64,000 nucleotides of DNA, taken from contig NW_019776170.1 in assembly GCF_001039355.2 (NCBI RefSeq), forward strand, positions 1-64,000. Reading direction: 5' to 3'. Position 1 is the stretch's first letter, and each line of letters begins with the position of its first letter. The notes under the pieces are model-generated. The model made no database searches. It was not told the origin of the DNA and saw only the letters and a program-made list of their open reading frames with translations. Shown here in pieces: positions 33,188 to 44,305 of this stretch. Position numbers and translations under genes: made by a program. The stretch is from Lingula anatina (Eukaryota > Brachiopoda > Lingulata > Lingulida > Lingulidae).

Positions 33188-35912
33188 CTAGTTAAAACTA
33201 ATTGCTGAGTTTTTCACGGCAACCACCCTCGTTGGCGCTCCACTCCCGTCAACATGAAGCATATGGAAAACAAATGCAGTGAATCCGGTTGGTGGCAGCA
33301 TGTCGAGATTGGCCACGCTCTCTAGCGCGAGAAGCTTGGCGCCGAGAAAAGCCACGTGGGCCGGGAGAGATGTCGTCTGCCCTGCATCAACACTACGTGC
33401 GTCACTTCCGACTCCGATGATTTTCCGATTGTTCACCAACCACTCAGCTGCCTCTCCTGAGAAACCGGGGAAATGAACGAGAGCCTGTCCTTGATCATTT
33501 TTCCAATGGGTGCGGTTAGCAGTTCCAAGGTACTTCTCATAATCATCTATATATCTCCCCCATCCACTGTACAAAAATACCATGGCATTGTCCGGTATCC
33601 GACCGTTCTCATATTCCCAATCATGGAGGTCTTTAGCAGTCAACATAGCGTCCGGGTTGTTTGCGGCTTTTTTGGAAATATCCACTCGAATGGCCGGACC
33701 AATGAGGGTGTGGGCCGGAATTTGATGGATTCGCCAGGAACCTTTGATGAAGTGTGAAGGCGCATCCAGATGCGTCCCAATATGGTCCGGGATACAAAAG
33801 TCGTTGGACTCGAGCCTAATGGTGTACAATTGTATATATGAATGCAACAATAAATTCCAGTTGCTGGTTTATAATTAGATATGTCAATCAAGGCCTTTGA
33901 GGTATCATGATGATCCACAGTTATTCCATTCAAACGTCATCAAACACTTATGGCACAATTTTAAGAAAAACGGATGTTAGACTTTAAGAACCCCTTTACA
34001 CTGGACGGCTTCCTTTCTGCGTCCTTTGTGCAACCATAAAACTGGCATGGCGGTGGTCGTAGAAAGGAGACAAAAGCATCGCTTTGGTTGCAGAATGAAT
34101 GATCAATGAGTCGGCACGTAAAGCATTATTTTTTTACTCTCAAACGGGGCCGAAATATGGGGCACAGAAAGTACGCCGTCCAATGTATAGGGGGCTTAAC
34201 TGCCAGTTGGATGATTGGAGAAAAGTAAGCAATATTACTGAGGATAAAAAAATCAATAGAGAACAGTATATGACAGCATTGTAACGTGAAATACTAAACA
34301 ACTTTCTGATCAAGTAAACTTTTTCAGATGGCAAAATTTACCATTTAAAAAGAACGTTCACTCAGTGACCAAAGTATATATACGCACCATACAGTATTGT
34401 TGCCCAATCTGGTATAGCCTCTACGTCTCACTAGTAGTTCAAAACTGGCACTACCCGGCCACGCCACCGTGTTGTTATCAAGGAGGTACGTAAGGTCAAT
34501 TAAGTCATCCGGGCCGGGAGAAATTTGGACAGTTTTGAATGCAATTATCCTCACGGGGCCACCACTGCCGTCCTTTATTTTAACAGGCAGCATCGCCACT
34601 GAATACCCCTTGGTTGGAAGTTTATCCAAATTTGCCACGACTTCTGCCATGTAGATGTTGTTTTTGCTTAGAGGAAGATGCGCCAAAGCAGTTTTACTTG
34701 GTCCTATCGAAGGACTGTCAATTCCAACGGCTGAGATTCTCCTGTTTTCTGCTAGCCATTTGGCGGCGCTTTCGGCAACTGCGGGGAAATTAAGACGGGA
34801 GTTTCCGTCACTGTCTCTTGCATTACCTATACCGTTATAACCAAAGAATGCAGTGCGATTGTTGATATATTTTCCCCAACCAGTGTAAACAAACAAGATG
34901 GCACCGTCTGGTATTTTGCCGTTGACCCTTTCCCAGTTCATCAGATCTTCCACCTCAAGGTTGGAGTTGGGATTGAGGTCTGCTTTGGCAGATATGTCGA
35001 CTTTGATCGCAGTACCGAAAAACCTATGAGGTGGAATGTCTTGCAAGTGCCATTTTCCGCGAGCAAAGTGCGCAGGCGCGTCCATGTGGGTGCTTTGATG
35101 TTCTGGTCGGCAAAAGTCATGGTCTTCAACCCTGAAGAGTGAATTATTAAATCATTTTCAGAACTTGAACAATTTATCTTTCTACTTTTCAGTATGCCAA
35201 TTCTCCTACTTCAACCAACAGCTTATACTGAACATATTGGTCGTCTTGAATATTTGGAGCTCTATTATAAAAATTTGCTAATTGGAAAAAAGTAAGAAGA
35301 AGAGAGAAAAGATGAAGATGATGGATATTGAACTATAAGTTATAAAAATGCTTTACTGTGACGTAGATAAAAAAATGTTTCTTTTTACACGCTAGTTGGC
35401 ACCAAGGGATATTCAGCAGAGGCTGATCCAGGATTATTGAAAGGTTGTCGGGGTCTGGAACAACAGGTCTCGGATGGGAAGCCGACCATTGCCCCCTTGG
35501 TGTGGGGACCGAAAATTTTTTCATGTTCTGGGGAGCAAACAGTGCCATTTGGTACGGTTTAGAATTATAATTTAGCTAGTCAGAATTCTAAGTTCAAAAG
35601 GGGAATATTGGTGTGGTATATTTTTCAGAAAGCGAAGGGGGTTCAGGACCCCCTAACCCCCCCTCCCCCCTCTAAATCCACCACTGATTCATTTCGAGGT
35701 ATACTATTTTTTACATACCATCCAGCTCCAAATTCCACTGGACCCCTGTTGATACGTTTGTATCGAAATCTATCACTCTCTCGCCCCGGCCAGACTAAAC
35801 TGTCCTCTGACACCGCATACGTCATGTCTATGATCTCATGGGCGGCAGGACTCCAGTGCGCATGTACAATATGGTTGCATAGCAACAGCATTAGAACAGA
35901 CGACGGCGCCAT
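33188..35912 (-). CDS. Two-domain secreted cyclase, copy 4 (tail cut by nonsense codon)
   Basis: Exons: A 35719-35912, B 34388-35131, C 33188-33815, giving 521 residues. The signal peptide is MAPSSVLMLLLCNHIVHA. Domain 1 motif is HQSTHMDAPAHF; domain 2 motif is HIGTHLDAPSHF with Ala changed to Ser. Translation stops at TAG (33188-33190) right after NSAISFN. In sister copies that codon is TCG (Ser). Past the stop the frame still encodes a hydrophobic tail (RPLFIILILPSFFVL) like those of copies 6 and 7. So this copy should yield a soluble secreted enzyme rather than an anchored one, if the stop is real. Exons A and B are of the copy 1-3 type, but the tail is of the copy 6-7 type. Confidence 0.88.
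35417..35686. mobile_element. MITE-like TIR element in intron A-B of copy 4
   Basis: Fourth member of the shared insertion. It starts CAGAGGCTGATCCAGG and ends AAATCCACCACTG, flanked by ATTCA on both sides. Confidence 0.75.
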
Positions 35913-36609
35913 TTTTCACTGATGAAAAATAATTTTAATATACATGTACATCTATGCCGAAAACTATTTTGTTCGAGTAATAAAAAACAGCTAGTTCTAG
36001 TGTATAATTCTTAAAGGGATAACAACTCTTCATTTTGGCCAAAAAGTGGATTCTCCTGGGGTAAAGGACATTTTTTTCCATCTTTACCAATGGTTAATGA
36101 ATCCATTCCAACATTCAAAGTTATTCCCCCCTCTTTTTTTCTAAAAAGATTGTGTTTTTTGCAATATTAAACATTCTCTTAAGAGATTATTACAGAGTGT
36201 AGCCATCTATGGAACTCACGTAATATGGGGGCAAGCATAAATTCTAGAATAATTAACTGTCCTTTCGGTGGTAAAACAGAATTTATTATTTTCCAGTGAG
36301 TATACTCTGTATATATTGTGAAATATGGAGATCATACGAACAGTTTTTATCCCTATAATAAGACAGTAATACCAACGTTTACTCTTGATATTGCACACTG
36401 GAATTGAGGACATTTGAAGTTTTCAGATAAAATATGGCTCTACAGTGGAAGTTGGTTAAACCACTCGTAACATAAGGGTTATAGCTTAATTATAACAAAA
36501 ATTATATGTTAAAATCATCACACTGTTTTTAAACACAAGTATTTCCTCAATATTACTTAGAGATCACCTGGTTTAGCTTAAGCACATGTATATCAGTCAC
36601 TACAAGTAC

Positions 36610-36900
36610 CTTGCCTCGGAATATCTTCTGCAAGGGGGTAGGGGAGATCTATGGAGCTCTCCGTCTACGTGTAAGCGGATCAGATGTTGTTCTGCTTGTG
36701 CTCCTTTTGGACAAGAAGGACGTGACAAGATATTTAAACCCGGCTTACATGTGTTGTGTCGACATTAAGGTACATTTTGAACGTGAAATAAGGCAACATA
36801 AAGGCCCATGTCTTGTTAGGTCGTTAGCTCAAGTGAAAGATCACAGGATGCACGTGTTTAGACTTGTCGCTTGCTTGTTAAACCTTGGATATAACAACGA
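36610..36900. other. Conserved upstream module of copy 4
   Basis: Counterpart of 3298-3600 with the longest plus-strand frame (97 residues, 36611-36904). It has ATATTTAAACCCGGCTTAC and GTCGTTAGCTCAAGTG. Confidence 0.5.
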
Positions 36901-36904
36901 ATGA

Positions 36905-38872
36905 AACTTTCAATCGTGTCTTGAATTAAAATAGCGCAATTTCTCTCCGATTTCTCAGGCTCGGTGACATTTCTTTTAGGCTGGCATTTTTATGTTCTAG
37001 TACCTTTTAAATAAAGATGACGTCAACACTGCTGTGTACTGCATATATATGTTCATGTTGCCAGCTAATGTCTGCTCTTAGCCTTAGATGCGGCTATAAT
37101 GAAACCTTCAATAGTGTCTTGAATTAAAATGACGCAGTCTCTCTCAGATTTCTTAGGCTCGCTGACGTTTCTTTAGGCTGGCGTTTTTAATGTACATTTT
37201 AAATAAAGATGACGTCAACACTGCTGTGTACTTTATATATAGATTTAATATCCCTTTATCAAAGCTGATATCAACACTGCTGTGAACTGCATATATATGT
37301 TCATGTTACCGGCTAATGTCTGCTCGAATTTGGGGATGCTCATTAATATTTTTTTACTCTCAATATCGGCTCTCGTTGCAATATGGCACCACACATACAT
37401 TTGTGACACACAAAAACGCACGTTTTTTCCTTTTAATTTAATTCTTTTAATTTAATCCTTTTAATTTCATAAAAATAAGGAAATTGATAAAAAAATTAGT
37501 AAAAAAGTTTTTTTACTTATTTTTTTTATCAATTTCTTTATTTTTTATTAAATTTCATTTGAGGAAGAGGTTAAGGTGTACAAAAAAATAAGTAAAAAAA
37601 AATTTTTCCTTTTAATTTAATTCATGTATGTCTTTTGATCAAGGGCGAAAATATAGTACTACTAATAACACAAAATAATACAATACGTGATTTTTAAATG
37701 TATTTTTATTGCTATAAAATACTATAATTATAAAATTTCTCAAATATTTATTCATGTAGGTTTTAAGGCAAAGGTAGGCCAAATTCGACAGAAGCGCAAA
37801 TGGATGGCCAAATGCTTGTAAAACATTACAAACTGGAGGTCGCCTACATGGATCAAACACCATTCTTCACCGAGGGCGCTAAAAGTTTACACTGGAAACA
37901 TGAAACAGGTCAACTCCCTTTCGAGGTCGACCTTGAAAAACTGGTCGCCCTTTCCGCGAGTGTTCGACAATATGGCGTGCTGTTGTGTCAGTGCAGTAGG
38001 AAGCTGAAATAAAAAGACCAAAACTTTATGAACATCGTGCCTGAAGGTACACGAAAACACTTTAAATTGGATTTTCATACTACAAGGTGCAACAGAGGAC
38101 CCACAGAGATTGTCAGAACGTGGATATTTCAAGGTACTTTAGTGTCTCAAGGTTTTTGTACAGACTGCTCTGAGGCCTTACCAGCGGTAAGGGTACCGTG
38201 AGCTTGTAAGGCCGAAAACTGAGGCAACCTTTGTCTTGGCATTTGTCACTGATTAGTGCCTACCCCGGTGTAAAAGGTGTATAAGTGTGATCATACGTGT
38301 GGAATTTCATGTCAGATGGACATATAAAGATCTAAAAATTCGTCACAATATTTTAAAAAAGATACATCTTTGCACAGCAGTCGTAGATCGGTAAGATTCA
38401 GTTGTTAGTTACGAACTACTTCCTGGTTTTCACAAGGTCCTTCAATAACTCTAAAACATCATTATAATTGCAGCACATACCATAAAACACCCAAAAATAC
38501 TTAGATATGGACATATCGGATTATATCAATGTCAAAATTCCACATGACAACGATTTATAGCCTCCTGGGAATTCCTTTCCATTTCTAATTTACTGGTATA
38601 TGCATTTAAAGCGTATGAAAAACAATGAATTTAAGACATTTGAGTATAGTATGAACCTCTGGTGATAATTTTGCTATACATCTCGTAAAAAGACCAGTAT
38701 TACTCATCTGTCTGAGGCTTCAAATTGACGCCAATGGAACGAAATATTACATACACAAAATTGCTGTCATTTATCCTGTAAGATTTGAATACGCCTTCAT
38801 TTGCATAAACTATTACTGTATTTGACAAACTCTTATCTATATGGGACATTTTTGCAAATGATATACAGTGTA
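36905..38872. other. Spacer between copies 4 and 5, no gene seen
   Basis: Parts of 37020-37420 repeat sequence at 30540-30770 (CAACACTGCTGTGTACT blocks occur several times). An AT-rich foldback lies at 37440-37620. Frames at 37800-38012 (plus) and 37887-38132 (minus) overlap and have no recognisable domain. The 300 bp before copy 5 matches the 3' flank near 32220-32500. Confidence 0.4.
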
Positions 38873-40903
38873 TTATAATGTCCGCGAAAGGATAAATAAA
38901 TAGGGCTGAAACAAAATGGAAGAAAGGGGGCGTAAGACAAGACCACTCGATGGTGCTTTCGTATCATCTGTGATAAAAGTAATTGCTGAGTTTTTCACGG
39001 CAACCAGCCTCGTTGGCGCTCCACTCCCGTCAACATGAACCATATGGAAGACAAATGCCGTGGAACCAGTTGGTGGCAGCTTGTCGAGATTGGCCACGCT
39101 CTCTAGCGCGAGCAGCTTGGCGCGCAGAAAAGTCGCGTGGGCCGGGAAAGATGTTGTCTGTCCTGCATCAACACTAAGTGTGTCACTTCCGACTCCGATG
39201 ATTTTTCGATTGTTCACCAACCACTCTGCTGCATCCGCTGAAAAACCGGGGAAATGAACGAGAATCTGCCCTTGGTTGCTTATCCAGTGGGTGCGGTTAG
39301 CAGTTCCGAGGTACTTCTCATAATCGTTCACGTATTTCCCCCATCCACTGTGCAGGAACACCATGGCATTGTCCGATATACGCCCGTTCTCGTATTCCCA
39401 ATCATGGAGGTCTAAAACAGTCAACACGGCGTCTGGGTTGTTCGCTGCCTTTTTGGAAATATCCACTCGGATGGCCGGACCAATGATGGTGTGGGCTGGA
39501 ATTTGATGGATTCGCCACGAATTTTCGATGAAGTGCGCAGGCGCATCCAGATGCGTCCCAACATACTCTGGGCAACAAAAGTCGTTGTACTCAACCCTGC
39601 AGTGATACAGGAAGGAAATATTAAGCGTGTACCAAGTGGCCTCAATTAAAATGGCCACCGAAAATGTTTATTTTACTAAAAGAAGATTAAACTGTACATA
39701 CATCTTGCACAAAATATATGTAAAATCTATTTGTATACGCACCATACAGTAGTATTGGCTACCTCCATATATCCTTTTTGTACCGGAAGTAGTTTAAAGC
39801 TGGCCCTACCCGGCCACATTACCGTGCTGTTTCCAAGGGGATAAGAAAGGTCAACCACGTCTTCAGGACCGGGAGATATTTGGACATTTTTGAAGGCAAT
39901 GATCCGCAGGGGGGCGCCGCTGCCGTCCTTTATATTGACCGGTAGCATGGCAATTGAGTACCCCTTGGACGGAAGTTTATCTAAGTTTGCCACGTTTTCT
40001 GCGTTAAAGATGTTCTTTTCATGGAGATGAACGTGGGCCTTGTAAGAACTGCTTGGTCCTATTGAAGAACTATCAACTCCGACAGCTGAGATTTTCCTGT
40101 TCTCTGCTAGCCATTTGGCGGCGCTCTCGGATACAGAGGGAAAGTGCAGATCGTTTTTCCAATCACCTGCCCCATCATAACCGTAATATACTGTACTGTT
40201 GGTGTAATATTTTCCCCAACCCGTGTAAACGAACAATATAGCGCCGTCTGGTATTTTGCCATTGCTACTTTCCCATACTTCCAGATCTTCTACCTCAAGG
40301 TTTGAGTCGGGGTTTATTGCCTCTTTTGCAGAAATGTCAACTTTTATCGCTGGACCAAAAAACCCGTAAGGCGGAATGTCTTGCACGTGCCATTTTCCCA
40401 CGAGCAAATTGTGCTGGCGCGTCCATGTGGGTGCTCTGATGTTCTGGTCGGCATATGTCATTGTCCCCTAGCCTAATATGAAAGAAATAGAAGACATGTT
40501 TTTTAAATCTATATGTTGTAATCCCACTAGACAAATATTATCGATGCACATATCAAATTTTTAAGGCAGAGAACGGTAAATTTTAAGTGCATTGCCACCT
40601 TACAGTGGAAGTATATACAGTGCATATGCACTGTCGTACTGTAGGCCTAGGTGCTGTCGTTGTATCTGAAAATGAGCGTGGCGGTAAACGCAATTTTAAA
40701 TGGTCCTTTATAGCCATTTTCGAGTGATACATACCATCTAGTGCCAACCAGGCCCCTCTGAATACACGTATAGTGAAATTTCATTTTAGACCCAGGCCAA
40801 ACTGGGGAGTCCTCTGACAATGCGTACGTCATGTCTATGATTTCATGGGCTGCAGGGCTCCAGAGCGCATGTGTATAAACAGAAGGAAAGTAGCTGGCGC
40901 CAT
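38873..40903 (-). pseudogene. Two-domain cyclase, copy 5 (decayed)
   Basis: Exons: A 40735-40903, B 39743-40472, C 38873-39596. Exon A lacks 25 nt inside the signal peptide relative to the sister exon at 48329-48516, so the conserved ATG leads to an early stop. Exon B has one extra base near 40400, shifting the frame just after the domain 1 motif. That motif is HQSTHMDAPAQF: the last His is Gln (CAA, 40409-40411). Domain 2 reads YVGTHLDAPAHF, with the first motif His changed to Tyr. Exon C is otherwise open and ends in a GPI-like tail (LSSILFQPYLFIL). Splice sites are preserved. Two frame lesions plus motif losses in both domains indicate a pseudogene, although either indel alone could be a sequence error. 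Confidence 0.85.
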
Positions 40904-41677
40904 TTTGACTGAAAAACAAATAATTAAAAGTCACTCATTGTAAAGAGACATGCAACTTTCTATTATAATCCTCATACCACGCAATAAAAATCTGATTAAT
41001 TTCAAGTATTTTGCAAGAAACTTATACATGTATAAAAACTTGTTTGTGTAAATGCAGGTACTTTGTACATTTGAATACATGTATACCCTGAATGTCCATT
41101 TGCTCGGTCTCTATATTGCCTTCATAACATTTTGTACTGAAGAAATAAAAATCACATTGTATATTCAATGCGCAAACAAAAAAAATTTACACCTCCGAAA
41201 CATGAACACTATTTTATAGTAAACGCAACTCACGTGAACTTCTGTACAATGAATCTGAGACTTCACCGAATCAGAACGAACTTAAAAAACGGAGACTTTT
41301 AAGCCTTCTGAACTTAAAGCCAGCTTGTACATTTTGTGACCTCGTGATTGCCAAACGTACCCTGTTCCAAAACATAGTTTGTTCCTTTTTATGTACAGGC
41401 GCAGTGTGTTGGCACATACATGTAGGCCTATAGATAAACTGTATCTGTCGTCGTTGACATGCTTTTTTTTTACTTCACCGTTACTGCAATTGATGGAAAA
41501 CCGTGTTACTCATTATTTTATAATGGCATGTACAGCTACTAAGATTTTTTTAAACTCATAGAGAGGGCAAAGAATTTGCCCAATGGCAAGTTTAATCAGA
41601 TGAGGTATTGTCACTGATGGGTGGGAGAAGTAGGTACCTTTATTAGGATTCCCCATAGGGGAATACTATTGTTTTTG

Positions 41678-41678
<1 letters not shown>

Positions 41679-41721
<43 letters not shown>
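41679..41721. repeat. (TTA)n microsatellite
   Basis: About 14 TTA trinucleotides lie inside the Helitron-like candidate. Confidence 0.95.
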
Positions 41722-41722
<1 letters not shown>

Positions 41723-42365
41723 TTTCGACGCGTTTTTTTTCGCAAAAAATCTGAAATAATTATCATAGGTAGCCTATGGCCAGAATATGCCACAGACCCA
41801 GTTTCAGTGACCTTGACCTACTTTTCAAGGTCATAGGGGCTTTTAAAGGCAAAATTTGTAAAATTTGAAATTGACATTAGGCCTTAAGTATAAGCCGTAT
41901 GGCTATGGGCCTTATAGTCAGTGATAATGAGGTGAATCCACATGTAATGACATACTTTTATGCAAGTAGGTCAAGGTCAAGGTCGCTAATGGCCAAACGG
42001 GCTCAAAAAAGGTTTGTTTCCGAGATCTCAGAAACCGGATATCCCAGAGCCCTGATCATAGTGGCAAATGGTGCCCTATGTATTTGTCTAAGATTAGCCG
42101 TACTTTGGTAGCAACTGCTTAATTACTTTTTTTAATATAGATTTTTAAATATTTATGACATTGCAGAAATCTTGAGTTTGGCAGTTTCTCCATGAAACAC
42201 TGGTTTTTGGTCATAGCATGCTATAGTAAACTACCCCAAACATATACCCAAAACCCCCAAATCAAATGTCAAATTTGACCTTGACCCTTATTTTCAAGGT
42301 CATTCGGCTATTTAATGGAGAAATATTGAAGTGGGCTAAAAGTGATGTTTTGTTGACTCCCCCCC

Positions 42366-42720
42366 NNNNNNNNNNNNNNNNNNNNNNNNNNNNNNNNNNN
42401 NNNNNNNNNNNNNNNNNNNNNNNNNNNNNNNNNNNNNNNNNNNNNNNNNNNNNNNNNNNNNNNNNNNNNNNNNNNNNNNNNNNNNNNNNNNNNNNNNNNN
42501 NNNNNNNNNNNNNNNNNNNNNNNNNNNNNNNNNNNNNNNNNNNNNNNNNNNNNNNNNNNNNNNNNNNNNNNNNNNNNNNNNNNNNNNNNNNNNNNNNNNN
42601 NNNNNNNNNNNNNNNNNNNNNNNNNNNNNNNNNNNNNNNNNNNNNNNNNNNNNNNNNNNNNNNNNNNNNNNNNNNNNNNNNNNNNNNNNNNNNNNNNNNN
42701 NNNNNNNNNNNNNNNNNNNN
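42366..42720. other. Assembly gap (355 n)
   Basis: An uninterrupted run of n. Any open frame spanning it is meaningless. Confidence 1.
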
Positions 42721-43287
42721 GCACATGCTCTTTCAGAATATGGGGTCAAATTTAACCCATGACCTTCACATGACCTTGTAAGAGCATTTTTACACCTATT
42801 TTGCAGGGGAATCCTCCGCCACTGGCTTTAGCCAGTTGCAGTCTAGTTAAATATTGTTTTCCTTTTCAGTCTGTGGCTTCGTGCCTGGAACGAATAACAT
42901 GCATGCCAGAACCAGCGTTGCGAACTGCAGAACAGAATAAATATTTATTGCCATTTGCTCTTTACAAGACACGACTAAGTCCAAACACTCCGTTCTGCAC
43001 AAATACTATACTGTAATATACTATAACTTGTCATGAACTTTGGAAGGATACTACCAGTTGGACTATTGAATTGAAATAAAGGCAAAATTACTCTGGACTC
43101 TTGTCATGTTGATCTGATTATTAATTTAGGGTTGTATTCCTTACAAGACTTACATAAACCAATCAGAAAAGAGGACCATTAATAAGCCAGTTGTTTTCCA
43201 TTTTTTGCTACTTTATTATTTCTCAGTTAAAACGCCGAGAATAATTTAAAATATAGGTACAGTACAATATAATCTATCTGTTGTAAT

Positions 43288-43448
43288 CAGGCCCGTAGCC
43301 AGCGATTTCAAAAGGGGGGGTTCTTTTTCTAAAAATGTGGACCTTTTACTATGAAACCCTCGTGTACCTAGATAAAATTTCACCCAGAGGGGACCTTTTC
43401 CCAGCAAAAAAGAGGGTGGTTCTTTCTTCCCCCCTGGCAACGGGCCTG
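43288..43448. mobile_element. MITE with CAGGCCCGTAGCCAG ends
   Basis: It starts CAGGCCCGTAGCCAGC and ends CTGGCAACGGGCCTG, with GTAAT on both sides as a possible target duplication. The core is TACTATGAAACCCTCGTGTA. The superfamily is not assigned. Confidence 0.75.
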
Positions 43449-44305
43449 GTAATGTACTGGGTACCACCTAGTAGTCATACCTTTGTCTTCTTACTGTCCC
43501 CTGAACGAAATTGGAAAAATAGGGTTGGTTTCACATCTAACGAAACAAATAATTATTTTATTTGGTATCAAAGCTAGAAAAAGGCTATCACACAACTCAG
43601 TATCTTTGATACTGGTACAGTGTATCAGTACCACTCTGTAGCCCAATGAAATGTAATGTGGAAAAATACTTGGGCGTTTATAACCAATACAATCAAATTA
43701 CAAGTTTTTTCATAAAACAATGTTATGTAAATACACATTCACTTGGATAAAATAGTCTTACAATTTCATGTTTTTTAGCTGATCGTTTTGATACCGAGCA
43801 ACTAAATTCATTAGAAGTTTAGAGGGCGTGTTCTCTTTTATAATCTGTATTTGAAAAACGATTTTAATCACAGGTCGAGTCTGGACCTTTGCATAATCTT
43901 GCATCCCATTTAAAATCAATACATGTACAGAAGCCAAGGCTCGTGCCTGAGATCGTTAGCTCAGATGATAGACCTGTACATGTAACAGTGTAAGCATGCT
44001 TAAATATAATATTTATTATGATTGTGTGTAATTTCTCACTTAACATTTGAAAGACTTTGTGAAAAACAATCAAAACAATCAGAGTAAAATTGATATTTGC
44101 CGTTTATTTAACTACAATCCTCGAAGCACGTTCAGGAGTCTGTCTAAAGATATCGAAATAAAGTCAAAAGAGCGAAATATCCTACTTACCGGAATATACA
44201 TGTAGAATTTTAATCAATCATTTACATTGAACAATTAAGAAAGACTTGCCTGCTTTAATGACAGTTTTTGAAGTTTCTAAATGCATGCTTCAATTTTGCA
44301 ATGAC

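Larger units (their letters stand above)
41641..42850 (+). mobile_element. Helitron-like non-autonomous element candidate (with gap)
   Basis: Sequence between GTAGGTACCTTT and TTAAATATTG is absent from the matching sites at about 49275 and 50950. The right end has a hairpin (ACTGGCTTTAGCCAGT) followed about 10 nt later by CTAG and then T, as at Helitron 3' ends. Near the left end is GGATTCCCC; near the right end is GGGGAATCC (subterminal inverted repeats). An (ATT)n tract and TGACCTTGACC blocks lie inside. The left terminus does not show the canonical TC, and the 355-n gap hides part of the element. Confidence 0.45.
40490..43740. repeat. Upstream flank unit of copy 5 (first of three related blocks)
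   Basis: This unit, including the copy 5 exon A, is repeated at 48060-50199. The part beyond exon A is repeated again at about 50310-51870. It differs from the other two by the insertion at 41641-42850. The right part carries the AGGCCCGTAG MITE in all three. Confidence 0.8.

Noticed and set aside
37800-38132. Opposing overlapping frames of 70 and 81 residues
   Set aside because: No homology is recognised. Each could be the shadow of the other, and neither is kept in related spacers.
40735-40934. Alternative start at 40934 that would keep copy 5 exon A open
   Set aside because: It lies upstream of the conserved ATG, in sequence that is 5' flank in the sister exon, and gives a poor signal peptide. 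Exon B is frameshifted anyway.
42262-42781. Long open frames of mostly X on both strands
   Set aside because: They exist only because they read through the 355-n gap.
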